NCBI GenBank assembly: GCA_000507305.1
Contig: DF239043.1
Coordinates: 1-64,000, forward strand
Length of the DNA: 64,000 nucleotides
DNA from: Breviolum minutum Mf 1.05b.01
Taxonomy: Eukaryota > Sar > Dinophyceae > Suessiales > Symbiodiniaceae
Direction of reading: 5' to 3'
Shown one piece after another: positions 33,649-44,854 of the stretch. How positions within the stretch are numbered: position 1 is the first letter of the stretch; each line of letters starts with the position of its first letter. The position numbers and the translations under genes were made by a program. A model generated the notes under the pieces. That model was not told the origin of the DNA. It worked only from the letters and a program-made list of their open reading frames with translations, and did no database searches.

Positions 33649-34135
33649 ATGTTTAATCCAACCATGGCCACAGACAAAGTACACAGAATGTACTTCAAAG
33701 TTCATGGAGTCCTTTCTTAAAAAAAATCGTTTCACTTCAAAGTTCGGGCGTGTAAATTAGGTGTTTCCTAGTCCTGGAAGATTGGGAACTTCTTGGTCGT
33801 AGAATCAAAATGAGGGAGCGTTTTTTTAGACATCAAAGGCCCCATGGTTTTGTGATAAATCAAGATGGGGCAATGGATACTGTATAGCCACTGACACTAG
33901 ATCAATGGATTGGAGCTGGCTCAAATAACATGAACATTGACGAGTATTTTGTTGCGTCTGAAAGATTCGAAAAAGAACTTCAGTATATATAGGTCAATGA
34001 AGGTAAATTGTAGTGACAGCACACGACCGCATGACACCCCCAAAAAGGTGGCGAATAACAAAAAACAGTAAAATAATTTGGAGGCCATTTCAGGGTTACA
34101 TATAGGTTGGTAAGATCAAATTAGCCCAGACACAA

Positions 34136-34231
34136 GGGTGGCAGTTTCAACTATTTTTATTTTCGCCCCGAGCCTCGGGAAATGATCCAACTTGACTCAT
34201 CTTTTTTTTAAATGGGTTGAAACCACCACCT
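34136..34231. repeat. Palindromic element, family P1
   Basis: AGGGTGGCAGTTTCAA to GGTTGAAACCACCACCT; diverged ends. Confidence 0.7.
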
Positions 34232-35290
34232 GTACTTTCCATGCTTTCCATTCCGAGACGTTTTGATGGCTAGGCCCTTGTTGCGTGGTATGGAACGCCT
34301 GGAACGCCCTACTCATGGTCGAAGGGTGAGCGAAACGGCCATGGTCTTGGCACAGGACAAGCAAAGTGGATGCAGGGAGGAGGGCTTTATGAACCCTCAA
34401 TCTTCGGGAAAGAATGCTGAATATACATATTGCCAAAGGAAAGCAATAAGAATGCACCCTTTTCCAATGGGAAGTATGATATGTATGATATACAAAATGA
34501 ATCAAACTGGTCCTATTGTGTCTTTAACAAATTTTCAAACAAATTTTCGGGAAACAGTGCTGGTAGACATGGCAGGGTTACATGGTGTGTTTCCTGTAAT
34601 AACTCGGCAAATCTTATGGAATCGTTCCTGAAATCCATAGCCAGCCCCTTGACAAATGTGGTGTTTTTGTTCATGTAACTCTAACTAAAAGGTGCTCAAC
34701 CTTTAGTCCCGGGTTCACCTGTCAGTTTTGCCTAGCTTTGATGAAACTGATTTCAGAAGGCAATTTGTTTGTTTCTTCTTTAAAGAGGCGAAGTTTGTTC
34801 CCCGTCCTGTGCCGGATTTTTGTAAGGCATCGTGGACTTGAGAGAAAACCCTTCAACCAAAAATGTCAAAGTATGAGGTTGTATTCCTCCACATTCTCTC
34901 CGCAAAACCACTATTGACATGTGCAAAGTGACCAAAACCCCGGTTGATTGCTGCAGCTGTATATAGGGGATTATACATATACTCCCCAGTTTTTTTTTGC
35001 GATTATTTCATAAGCCGTTACAATCAGGATCCCGGAACCTGAAGCAATCAGTATACTGGAATGTCATATGGGGTTTTGATCGTTGAGGTCAGGTGAAAAT
35101 GGAAAGCATTAGAGATATCAAGAGTGTTGTGACTCTTTTGTCCTTCCATTGTACCGGTTGAGTAAGAAAACTTGATTCGACAGAGTGAACTAGTTTTGTT
35201 TGAATTCTTATAGGTATATACCTATATGTTTTGTATAAAACTATGACGCCAGTGCTTTACAAAAATTATCCAGAGTGAATTAGGTACAAT

Positions 35291-35381
35291 AGATGGTGCT
35301 TTCAAACATCTCTTCTTTCACTCTTGGGGAATATTTCCGTTTTGACGCATATTTTTCAAAGGGCTCGAACCCACCAACTAG
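35291..35381. repeat. Palindromic element, family P1
   Basis: AGATGGTGCTTTCAAAC to CGAACCCACCAACTAG. Confidence 0.7.
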
Positions 35382-36049
35382 AATGATATGTTTTTCCAAG
35401 AGACAGGTGTTTCCTTCCCTTTTCTCTCAAAACTGGGCAGAAAGTTTATGGTCCAACTTTGCTGGGGATCCACCTGATTTGCGTGTTGTTTTCGACGTTT
35501 TCCTTTGTGAAATCCGTAATGTTCTTGTGAAATCTAAATTTCCCTCTTCCAAATACCTGCTCAGGTTTGGTCTTTTGGCTAGGTTTTTGGGGTCCTAGGG
35601 TAGCCTGATAGTTTTTGGAAGAATTAGAGTTTGTTGTCCATGTTTGGTGTTTGGAAGCCTGGGGTATGGACTGGATGAATTAGAGTTTGTTTGCTCACTC
35701 CCAGATGGTCAATCTATGTCAATCTATATACAGCATGTTTGCCTACATTTACCCCCCCAAAACTCCCCAGTTGTGTAGGCAAAAAAGACCAGCCCTCATT
35801 GAGGAATCTGGGGATTCTTACCAAAAAATGAAGCAACACAATGATGCCTTAGTTCCAGGATTTTCCCTTCCTTTCAGAAGTATGGACATTTCATGCCTTT
35901 TGATGCGACGTAAATCCTGATGGATTTGAAGATTTTATTGGTTGGAACGCCAAGTCTGCCATTCATTTCCAAAATGGATGCACGCAGCTGGCGCCAGGAG
36001 CAATACGCGAGCATGATTGTACCTTGGTACTGCCGCTGTATTAAAAAGA

Positions 36050-36152
36050 CTAGGTGGTGGCAACTCAAATATATTTTCTATTTTCAACCCTAATTGGGGA
36101 GATGATCCAATTTGACGAATATTTTTTCAAAGGGGTTGAAACCACCAACTAG
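36050..36152. repeat. Palindromic element, family P1
   Basis: CTAGGTGGTGGCAACTCAAA to GTTGAAACCACCAACTAG; CTAG at both ends. Confidence 0.8.
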
Positions 36153-36947
36153 AAGACTTTGATTTTTCCACTTGAATGATTTTATGACTTTATGTACTGT
36201 ACTTTTGTATTTCCAGTTTTTTTTTCGAAAGATTTGCCAAAGAAACCAGGGCAACAAACTGAGTTTCCTTTAAACTCAGTGGGTATTAGTTGTTTTTATT
36301 CCAATAGTAGAGACTTATCTACCCGTGTCCCTTCAACAGAAGCTGAAGCCCCAAAATAGACCCATCACAGCTTTATTTGCATAAAAGTTTCCGTTCAGAT
36401 CCATCGCGAACAACATCGTTCAACCAAAAATCCATGGAAGTGATTGAGGGCACATCGTTTTTTTGTCGGCCAAAAGCCTGGAAGGTCAGGGGGGGTCAAA
36501 TAAACCTCGTCTATCGAGACCAGCATGCTGGGGAGAAGTCAGTTTTCTCCAAGTTCCGCGATGATTGACACCCAAACTAACATGTTCCCTGAAAATAGAT
36601 GATTGGAAGACAAGCCTTTCATAGATGATAAAGTTGAGCTTGTATGTTTAGCTTCTCTGTGAGTTGTTGTTTGATGTTTGATGTTTTTTGTTTGAAGAGG
36701 CTTTAAGATCGACAAAAAGCTAGGGAAATCATATGGCCAGTGAAAGACTTCGACTAAATAGTAGTCAGCCAGCAATTAGACGAAGTGTCATCTCAAGCCG
36801 CATGTGCTGACAATATTTCTTTTTGGTTTTGCAGCTGAGCAAGTCGTGTTTTTTTTCAATGTAAAGCACGGTAAAACCTTGAAAAGGGTGATCCTTAAGG
36901 AAGGGGAAGAGGTGTTCAGGGATGGGGGCATCCCTAATTTTCCTTAG

Positions 36948-37069
36948 GGTTTCCCCGGTTGGTGGCAACAACAATCGGCCACTAAGAAAGCGTTTACCAA
37001 GCTGGAAGAGGAACGGCAGCGAGGCATTTTTCGATCCTTGGGCTTCAGAATTCGGCCTCGCTTGGGCAG
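36948..37069 (+). CDS. Module B proposed exon 10: basic cytosolic tail
   Basis: The acceptor has a good tract (TTTTCCTTAG|G) and the donor is CAG|GT. Forty codons include KKAFTKLEEERQRGIFRSLG and FRIRPRLG, a basic, helix-prone soluble sequence as found after S6 in many channels. It starts in phase 0, as the S6 exon ends. No known domain is recognised. The intron before it is 5.3 kb, so further exons could lie between. Confidence 0.45.
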
Positions 37070-37211
37070 GTTTTAAAGCCCCAGGCCTCCAAAAAAATGG
37101 GCACCACCGGGGCGTTTCAGGGGGGAAGGAAAAATGGGGGTTTTGTTTCAGCTTGAATCCATTGCAAAAGTTTTTGGTCTATGTTCCATCTGAGGGTTTT
37201 TGTCTTTCAAG

Positions 37212-37263
37212 GAAAGGGAGTGACAGATATCATGGCTCGGAATTTGAAAGGAGGCGTGTATAG
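37212..37263 (+). CDS. Module B proposed exon 11: terminal exon with stop
   Basis: Acceptor TTTCAAG|G follows a T-rich stretch. Sixteen codons (KGSDRYHGSEFERRRV) and TAG at 37261-37263. The first base completes the codon left by exon 10. A TGAAATAAAC stretch lies about 85 bases downstream, but dinoflagellates do not depend on AATAAA, so it is not used as evidence. If modules B and C are one gene, this exon is false. Confidence 0.4.
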
Positions 37264-38130
37264 ACTATGATGCATAGTGCGGTATTGCTGCATTCTGCAT
37301 ATGGTGATGCTTTTGTATCACCCAACTGGCAGTGTATGCGCGTCATATTTATGAAATAAACATCCTTCCGCTTCGCCAGTGGAGTTTTTTAAATGTCATG
37401 ATGTTTTTTCCCCGGTTGGGTCGTCCTAACCGATGCACATGAAATCTTTCTTGCGCCTAAGGAGATATTCTTGACGTGCCTGGCTTGCAAGAAAGGCAGT
37501 TGTTGGGACATCAGTTGGGCAGTTCCCCTCGGTTCCCCCTCCAACAAAGATGGTGCTTTCGGATTCAGGGAATCGGGGGTGAATGACATGTTATCCAAGC
37601 ATTCCCCAACCATCATTCTTTAGGGGATGGATGGGAATTTGGACCTCTCCTAAACCATCATTCACGAAGTTGAAGTAAACCCCTGACTTCCGGAAGGCGC
37701 GTTTTTGGAAGCACCCTAACACCCCTGGCACATCAACACTGACTATTTTGAGCCCCTGCTATAGAGGTTCAATCCCCTCCATTGAAGGGTCCCATGATTG
37801 ATGAAAGGAACTGGAACGTGGGTTGAAGCCTTCGTAACGTATATCGACTTGTTTTTTCTTGCGACACTTGTTTGTTAGAGTTGTTTTTTTGATTACAAGG
37901 ATGATGAAATACACATGTTACGTGGTAAGTTTGAGTGACACTGGCCATGAAATTCATGCATTGTTTGGGTTGGCAAGTCACACGGCCTCTGCAATCATTT
38001 CCCTGGATGTTTGATTCAATCCAGGCCAGCAATCTCAGCGTGCTCAAGTGGCTTTAGGTTTTAAGATGTTAGATATGGCCAATGTGTTGGGCAAAGGGAA
38101 ATAATATCAAAAGCAATTTAGATATATACA

Positions 38131-38212
38131 CATTATATATTTTCAAATATTTATATATATGTATATCAATTAGAGATACATAGATTCTATGTATCTATCT
38201 AGATACATAGAT
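38131..38212. repeat. TA-rich tract followed by a perfect GATACATAGA palindrome
   Basis: A TATATA-rich region, then AGATACATAGATTCTATGTATCT and a second ATCTAGATACATAGAT unit. Confidence 0.8.
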
Positions 38213-38404
38213 ATGCACGTGTTCTTGATTTATTGTTGTGGTTGATTTATGTGTTTGTGTTGTTGCGTCTTTGTTTGTTTGTTCGTTCAAGCACCACCAT
38301 TGCGAACCTTATTGCTTACTTGTCTCCTTGGGGTTAGAGGGTTGTTACATCACAAGGCCGTTGCACGTATGTACTATACCTATTATAGACAAGTTTTTTT
38401 TAAA

Positions 38405-38430
38405 TTATATTATATATATATATATTTTAT
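38405..38430. repeat. (TA)n microsatellite
   Basis: Alternating TA in an AT-only stretch. Confidence 0.85.
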
Positions 38431-38842
38431 ATTTATTAGTTGCATATATTTAAAATATATTTAAATTCTATTGCATTTGCTTCATTTATGTAAGGGAATG
38501 CACTACCCGGTCGCAAATGGATTGTACTGGTAAAAAAACAATATAAAGGAATTCCCTATAAACCAATCAGTATATTGGAATGTCCAAAGGGTTTTGAATG
38601 TTGCTCAGCTGAATTTTCGAGTCACCAAACTATGACACGAGGTGGACGATGACGATCTGATGGAATTGAAGCCCGTTTCTTGGCATTGGACAGTTCATGC
38701 GGATGGCAGGAAACAACCCATTAAAAAAAACATGATCCTGTAACTCAGGTTAGTAGTCAATTAGCGTAGTTTTCATTCTAATTTGAAAGGTTGGTCTAAT
38801 CATTATGATTCTTTGCTGCCATACCGATGGATCAATGGATCA

Positions 38843-39097
38843 CTACATTTCCATCTCGTCTTCTCCAAAGTATGATGGGTGTGTTCCTTTCCAATGTGTT
38901 TTTTTTGTATCGGCGATCTCAGCAGGCGTCATGAGAATCACCGGTTTCACCACTTCATAAAACGAAACACTGCATTGCCCTTCCACAAAGCAAATGGTTG
39001 TTAGACCAACTCGTGTTCCAGAATTTTTGAGTTGTTTTTTGTTGCCTTTTTGGAGGTCATATTTTATGCGATTTTTTGTGGAATCTAACTTGAACAA
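38843..39097 (-). CDS. Open frame of 84 codons, product unknown
   Basis: A minus-strand frame ending PAEIADTKKTHWKGTHPSYF, then GEDEMEM and stop. Composition is protein-like. It ends ten bases before a palindromic element of the CTGTTGATGG family. No domain recognised. Confidence 0.18.
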   Translation of the reverse strand: MFKLDSTKNRIKYDLQKGNKKQLKNSGTRVGLTTICFVEGQCSVSFYEVVKPVILMTPAEIADTKKTHWKGTHPSYFGEDEMEM

Positions 39098-39106
39098 TCT
39101 TGAACA

Positions 39107-39214
39107 TACTGTTGATGGAAGAAATCCTGCACCGGTTGATAGGTAGTTTATCCCATTATTTACAAGTTGTTTTTAATAAAGCGCAGGTGGTGTAGGATTT
39201 CTTCCATCAACAAT
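39107..39214. repeat. Palindromic element, family P2
   Basis: TACTGTTGATGGAAGAAATC to GATTTCTTCCATCAACAATA. Confidence 0.8.
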
Positions 39215-39627
39215 ATTTAAAGAAGTTGCACTTGTCCGATGTGAAAGATCATTTTGGCAGATACACCCAACATCACCCATGACATTTTGTCGGACGCCAT
39301 CCTACCGAGTTGAGCTTCTTGGAAATGATGTTTGTACCGGACAGCAATGTCAAGTCACATTTACATACTCTTCCTCCCACAATCATGGAAGTGATTGTAA
39401 TGGGTCCTTCCAACAGTAGTTTTTGTTTTAAATATTGCCATTTTCCACTGAAGCATGATTAGAGGAAAAAAGTGATATTCATAGGGTGCTGATATTAAAA
39501 CAATGGCTTTTTTTGGTCCCAAAAGTGAACGTTTATGTGAACATGTATGTGTTTATCAATCTCGGTGTAGGAGTCCTCATCACCCAGAGTTTCGGGTTGT
39601 GTCAGTTCACAAAGCAGCCATTTGCAT

Positions 39628-39738
39628 CCCCATACCATCCATGTGACTGGTATATTTGCCTACATTTGCTTGTTTTTAATGGTGAAATATTTTAGTAAAT
39701 GGACGTAAATATACCGTTCCTCCCATGGATGCTATGAG
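39628..39738. repeat. Palindromic element, family P4
   Basis: CCCCATACCATCCATGTGAC to CCTCCCATGGATGCTATGAG. Confidence 0.7.
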
Positions 39739-39869
39739 ATCGTTATCAAGGGCTCCTTGCCTTATCGTTGTCATCGACTCCTTTTGGGAAAGCGACATCC
39801 AGGCGCTTCAGGGGAGCGTCTACACAGTAGCAGTGGCAGTAGTGTTTTGTTGGTACAGGTTGGTTATAC

Positions 39870-39998
39870 AAGGTCTGCCCCTACCAACTTTAACTAGGGC
39901 CCCATAGCTCCACCTATAGGGGGGAAATCACCCCAGTTGCCCATTTATAGGGCCATATAACTCCATTTGCAACGATCAGCTCGGGGCCCACCTTGTAC
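39870..39998. repeat. Repeat family P9
   Basis: AAGGTCTGCCCCTAC, AGCTCCACCTATAGGGGGG, GCCCATTTATAGGGCC and CCCACCTTGTAC. Confidence 0.6.
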
Positions 39999-40200
39999 AA
40001 TCTTGCCATGTCGTTTGCGGGTTGTTGTAGTTTTGGCCATTTGATTTGAGCGCATTATGAAATCACAGTTCAACCAAGCAAGTAAATCAATGAATGACAC
40101 ATACTTTTTAACTACAACACGCTACATTTGTTCAAACGATATTCAATCAAACAAGATTCAATCAAGGAAATACTGTAACATTCAGAATTTGGTTTCTTAT

Positions 40201-40303
40201 CTAGGTTGTGGTTTCAAATATGTTTTATATTTACCCCAATCCTTGGGGCAATGATCCAAGTTTGACGAGCATATTTTTCAATTGGGTTGAAACAACCAAC
40301 TAG
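40201..40303. repeat. Palindromic element, family P1
   Basis: CTAGGTTGTGGTTTCAAA to GTTGAAACAACCAACTAG. The G-to-T change in the left arm is matched by C-to-A in the right arm, so the arms have changed together. Confidence 0.8.
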
Positions 40304-40470
40304 TTATCAATGAGAAACATGTCACGATTTCCTGTCGAATTTGTTGAAGCAATAGGACCGCCCAAAATTGCTGAGAGCGATCCTGCGATCCAACATAAAA
40401 ATCTCTTTGTTTCGTGATACGTTTGGATTGGTTCACAAAGTGGGCCTCGTCTAGTTATATGTAAATTCTC

Positions 40471-40573
40471 TTGGTGGTGGTTTCAAATATTTGTTTATTT
40501 TCACCCCTACCTGGGGAAATGATCCAATTTGAGGAGCATATTTTTCAAATGGGTTGGTTCAACCACCAACTAG
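40471..40573. repeat. Palindromic element, family P1
   Basis: TTGGTGGTGGTTTCAAA to GGTTCAACCACCAACTAG, 167 bases after the previous copy. Confidence 0.8.
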
Positions 40574-40800
40574 TCATACATGGATTTGATTTCACCCCTT
40601 CAAATGAGTTTCGCTGGAGTGACTTCACCCCTATAAACAGCAGCTATAATCCCAAAAACCATCTCGCAGGTCCATACATGTTTTTTGCTTCCAGGGCGCA
40701 ACAAAGAAGACTTGCGAGCGGATAAATTCTCAGGTACTATTTTCTTGTCTAGGACCTGAGGAGTGGAATTTCTTTTCCATGTATCTGGATACCAGATTTG

Positions 40801-40988
40801 ATACACCCCCCGAAATTATAGTACGTACGTAACGTAAAGTAACGTACCGGTAACGGTAAAGGTAACGGAACGTTACGTTAACGTAACGTAACTTTAACTT
40901 TTACGTTACGTTACNTAAGTCCCTGGGAAAGGAAAGTCCATTTGGAAACCATTATTTTCAGGTTCCATGTTAAATTTCGGGGGTGTAT
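40801..40988. repeat. Palindromic element, family P3, interrupted by an ACGTAA repeat
   Basis: ATACACCCCCCGAAATTATA at the left and TTAAATTTCGGGGGTGTAT at the right are inverse copies. Between the left arm and the loop sits a simple repeat (40819-40917). Confidence 0.75.
40819..40917. repeat. Low-complexity ACGTAA / AACGTT array
   Basis: About 100 bases built from ACGTAA, GTTACG and close variants in both orientations, so strongly self-complementary. Contains the window's only ambiguous base (N at 40915), which suggests assembly difficulty. Sits within a P3 element. Confidence 0.8.
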
Positions 40989-41665
40989 TCAATGTTGTTT
41001 TTGGAAGCAAGCTTGTTTCTTCATGTCCATTCTGTTTGGACGACATGAGTCTTTGGTAGTTTCATGGCGAGGTAATGGCTGCGTCGCTAGACGCTTGCAA
41101 GATTTCATTGTGGTCAACACATTTTGGTGTTGCTTAACATCCTGCTTTGATGCTTGGCAGTTACAATATGCATCAATATGCAATTGTTTCATATTCTGTG
41201 TTCCCTTTGTTTATTGTAAGTCAATTGGCATAAAGCCAGGAAACATAACATGATAATACAGATGCTTTTGACAACATGTTTTTGAGCCGAGCCAACTTCT
41301 CTAGAATATAGGAATGTGGTACATTCAATTTTCAGTATCCATAGGTCCAACTACAGGATCCAATTAGAGGGATGTAAAAAACTAAGGCATGCAATATGCA
41401 AAATAATCATGGTTGGTAGAAGGCAACCTTTCACAGAGCAAAGCAATATTTGTGTTGGGTCATGTCATGTTGGCTCTTTTTAAAGGAAAAACACAGGGAA
41501 ATTTCTAAGATGACTGGTGATTCACCGCTTGATCCTTTGTAAGACGCTTGCAGTGTGTTGTATTAAAGGGTACGAGTAGATTTGCAGTTCGTACTCCACA
41601 TGTGTTGGGGTCGATCAACTCCCATTGGTTCCCTGTGGTAGGGGATAAACTCATCAACCTAATAG

Positions 41666-41760
41666 TACCCTCCAGGAAACTAACATATCCCCAAAAAATG
41701 GCATTTTGAAGATGATTTTCCTTTTCTCAAGGTGGGATATGTTAATTCCCTGGAGGGTAG
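41666..41760. repeat. Palindromic element, family P3, young copy
   Basis: GTACCCTCCAGGAAACTAAC to TGTTAATTCCCTGGAGGGTA; near-identical to 31794-31890. Confidence 0.85.
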
Positions 41761-42213
41761 TGTTTATACACCCATGAAAAGGGATTCCAGTCATCAAAGA
41801 CTGGGATGACCGTCTCCAATGAAATGAGTTGAACGACCCTGGCACCCATGTTTTTACTTCAGGAAACCTTGCCGTATTTTGCCACTCGGCCTTAAAAAAA
41901 AAGATGTTGAGACCCGGGTGGTATGAAGTTAAATGGGATATGAAGTGTAAGCGCAGGTTTATGAGCAGGGTTTATATTGAACGTAGTTGAAACAGAGGGA
42001 AACAATTCAACTGATACTTGCAAAACATACCTATATACATATTTGATAAAAGGTAGAATAGGCAACTCACTTGTATAATTATATAGAATCTATAGATGAT
42101 GACGCAACAGTATCTATTTGCAGCGTATCCCAATCTTACTGCTTGTGTTTTCTCATTTGTGTTGTGGCCCTATGCGTAGGGATTGGAGGTTGTGGTTTGC
42201 ATCAAGGATTGGC

Positions 42214-42352
42214 TACTTGGATGTCCCAGGATGTTAGGATCAAAGGCTGGTAAGTGGATTATAACCCCAATATATATCAATATATCCCATTTATAAGTAG
42301 GTTGTAAGCCATTTACTAACCATTGATCCTAACTTCCTGGCACATCCAAGTA
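42214..42352. repeat. Palindromic element, family P5
   Basis: TACTTGGATGTCCCAGGATG to AACTTCCTGGCACATCCAAG, TA at both outer ends. Confidence 0.8.
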
Positions 42353-42637
42353 CCATTTCGTTTTCTTTTCGTTTGATGAATTGAATGGTCATTTTGGATT
42401 TGACAAAGATATCTACCTACATTCATGGTCGAAACCGGGTGGCTGGTTTCGGAAGTGGCCCAAAATCTCATTGGTTTTGAGTATCATGAGGATATCATGA
42501 GGGGACCCACCTCAATAATCACATAGGCTTTGGGAAGTGAAAAATTGACCTTCACTCTGGGAATACTGGGAGTGGATCACCAAATCAGCTCAAAATATGT
42601 TTTGTCAAAGTGGCAGGAACTCTGAAAATCCTGAAAT

Positions 42638-42760
42638 TGTTGGATGTCCCAGGAAGTTAGTAGATGGTTAGTAAATGGCTTATAACCTACTTATAAATGG
42701 GATATTTTGGGGTTATAACCCACTTACCAACCTTTTACTAACTTCCTGGGACATCCAAAT
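42638..42760. repeat. Palindromic element, family P5
   Basis: TGTTGGATGTCCCAGGAAGT to AACTTCCTGGGACATCCAAA; long perfect outer arms. Confidence 0.85.
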
Positions 42761-43208
42761 TGAACCCTTGCGTGGACATTAAAGGCCTTTGTGGCCTATT
42801 TTCTTGTTGAGATCGAAGCTTTTGCTTCAGGACTCGTGCGGTGAAGAGACAGAAGACTTCGACACTGAGCTGCAGCGGGCATCCCACGAGAATGAGCCGG
42901 TCTTTAATCAAACTGGATGAATCCTTATTTCTGATTCGTGGAATCATGTTTAGAAGATAATGATCCAGATTCTTATGATTATGTTCTTATGATATTTTTG
43001 AGTTGTGGAAGGGTGCAAATCGTACACTAAGAATTAAGAGTACCAAGAAATAACCTATGAACGTGGAACGAATTGGAGCCATGATTTCAAGAAATCAAAA
43101 GGCTTCTTGTCAATACCCCAAAAAACACTTGGGGCACCACATATACTCATCAATATCATCTCCTATAGTTACGTGAAAATACTTGAAACAAACACAAGCA
43201 AAAATCAT

Positions 43209-43321
43209 ACCCATAGGATCCATGCGACTGGCATATTTACCTACATTCATCCCATTTAAAAATCACACCCCTTCATGTAGGTAAAAAAATACCGTTCGTC
43301 TCATGGATCCGTCATGGGATA
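43209..43321. repeat. Palindromic element, family P4
   Basis: TACCCATAGGATCCATGCGA to TCTCATGGATCCGTCATGGG. Confidence 0.75.
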
Positions 43322-44448
43322 GTCAATCAATGATCAATGTTTGGCACTCAAATCATTTGCACCTGTAAGTTGGATGTTGCACCTGTAAGTTGGATTTGCA
43401 CCTATTATAACCCCTGAAAACTTTCCGATGGCTTTCTGGCCGGTTTTTTTCACCCATGATTTTTGGCCAATAGCAGATACATCGACTCAAACGGTTGTGT
43501 TTCGACTGTCATGTTTGTTTTTGTTTGGAGGGGTACTGGCCCTTCTTATTTTTGCGAGTTCGTTTCAGCTTGTTACTTTCAGAGAGGGTTTTTTTACCTT
43601 GAATCAAAGTTCTTATCAGGAGGACATCATGTGACATCATTGATTGAACTGGAAATATAGTTAGTGCATTAATTGTTGTTTTCTGGATGAGGTTAGTAGT
43701 TCAGCCAATTTCATGATGTTTTCTTGTTGAAATGATCCTTTTTATTCATAGCATGAGATATACCTGTAATGCCTGAAGCCCCACCACTAATGAAAGAAAG
43801 ACAGAAAGTAACGGGATCAATGACAATAAATGAATACTTGAATAAATGCATATGAAATGAATGAATCTTTTAAAAGGCTCATCTCCATCTCCTTCTTTTT
43901 TGGACATTTTTTACATTTTTTCGCATCGATCAGGATCTGTTGGGTTTGACCTTTCCAGCGAACATGTGCAGCACTTACGCCACACAGTTGGCACTTCTGG
44001 CCCTGTCGCTCGTTCAGCGCGTTTGGACTTGGTCTTTCAGGTCCCAGGAGGTTGTGTTTGCTTGAAGACGGTTTAGGACATATGTGTTTTTTGTTGGTGG
44101 AAATCATAAACTGTATATGTAAACATCATGATCAAACTTAGATAAGTTAGATGATATTTGATGAGGTAATATCATCATATGTGGTTCTCTTTGTTTGGTA
44201 TTTTCCGTATACATCTAATATTGACATGACATGCTTGTGTATCCGGCATTGACCACCATTGAAGTTTCGCATTTTTTCAAACGTCATTGATCATATGTTG
44301 TGTTTTTTGTTTGTTGTGGTGGTGTGGTGGTTGTTGTTGTTGTTGCTGCTACTGCAATGAAAGTAACAGATGCTATGACCTTCAAACAATTTCGTTTTAT
44401 ACATCTGTAGGCTCCCTGCTTTTTTTGGTGTCTAAAAAATCATTGGAT

Positions 44449-44542
44449 ACCTATGGGATCCATGCATAGTATATTTCCCCACATTTACCAGTACCATCAA
44501 CCAACTGTAGGGAAAGATGCGATACATGAATCCCGTGGGATA
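44449..44542. repeat. Palindromic element, family P4
   Basis: ACCTATGGGATCCATGCATA to ATACATGAATCCCGTGGGAT. Confidence 0.7.
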
Positions 44543-44673
44543 AGTATATAGTATATATAGTATTATTCTCAATTTTTGTAGCAACTCACTTTAGAGGAGC
44601 CGTGTAGAGGGAACACATCAGCTGTGTCCCCTAGGCATTGTGGCGTACAAGAGTACAATACCAACCTTTCCCT

Positions 44674-44854
44674 CCCTGAAACTAACGCAGCCACTGAAAA
44701 TTGATTGTTGGAAGACTACTTTCCTTCTAGGTGGTGGTTTCAAATGTTTTTGAATTTTCACCCCTACCTTGCAAATGATCCTGATATTTTTTTCAAATGG
44801 GTTGAAATCACCAACTAGATATTTTCACGGGCCAGGTCAGTTTCAGGGAAGGTA
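44674..44854. repeat. Palindromic element, family P3, split by a P1 element
   Basis: The left half (TTCCCTCCCTGAAACTAACG … GACTACTTTCCTT) and right half (TTTTCACGGGCC … GTTTCAGGGAAGGTA) are parted by the P1 element at 44727-44818. Confidence 0.75.
44727..44818. repeat. Palindromic element, family P1, inserted inside a P3 element
   Basis: CTAGGTGGTGGTTTCAAA to GTTGAAATCACCAACTAG. The flanks on both sides are the two halves of a P3 palindrome (44674-44854). Confidence 0.8.

Larger units (their letters stand above)
31679..36947 (+). other. Proposed 5.3 kb intron of module B
   Basis: Bounded by a GC donor and AG|G. Contains P3, P2, P13 and three P1 elements. GC-richer patches around 32300 and 34260-34420 have open frames without recognisable motifs. 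More tail exons could hide here. Confidence 0.4.
19255..37263 (+). other. Span of a split voltage-gated channel gene (module B), 11 proposed exons
   Basis: Eleven + strand exons join in one open frame: 19255-19357, 20394-20469, 20574-20684, 21501-21589, 22299-22428, 22940-23017, 28186-28278, 30173-30248, 31580-31678, 36948-37069 and 37212-37263. They sum to 1029 nt, which is 342 residues and a stop. The joined protein has the order expected of a six-transmembrane voltage-gated (Kv-like, Ion_trans fold) subunit: cytosolic part, S1 end, S2, S3, S4, linker, S5, pore, S6 and a basic tail. All acceptors are AG|G except 20574 (AG|T). Donors are five GT, three GA and two GC. Such donors are reported for dinoflagellates. 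I chose some donors to keep the frame, so phase agreement is only partly independent evidence. The true start lies upstream of 19255, and the first half of S1 is not resolved. Alternatively this is one repeat of a larger multi-domain channel that includes modules A and C. Confidence 0.65.

Noticed and set aside
36569-36615. Single P3-like arm (ACACCCAAACTAACATGTTCC)
   Set aside because: No matching right arm was found, so not listed as an element.
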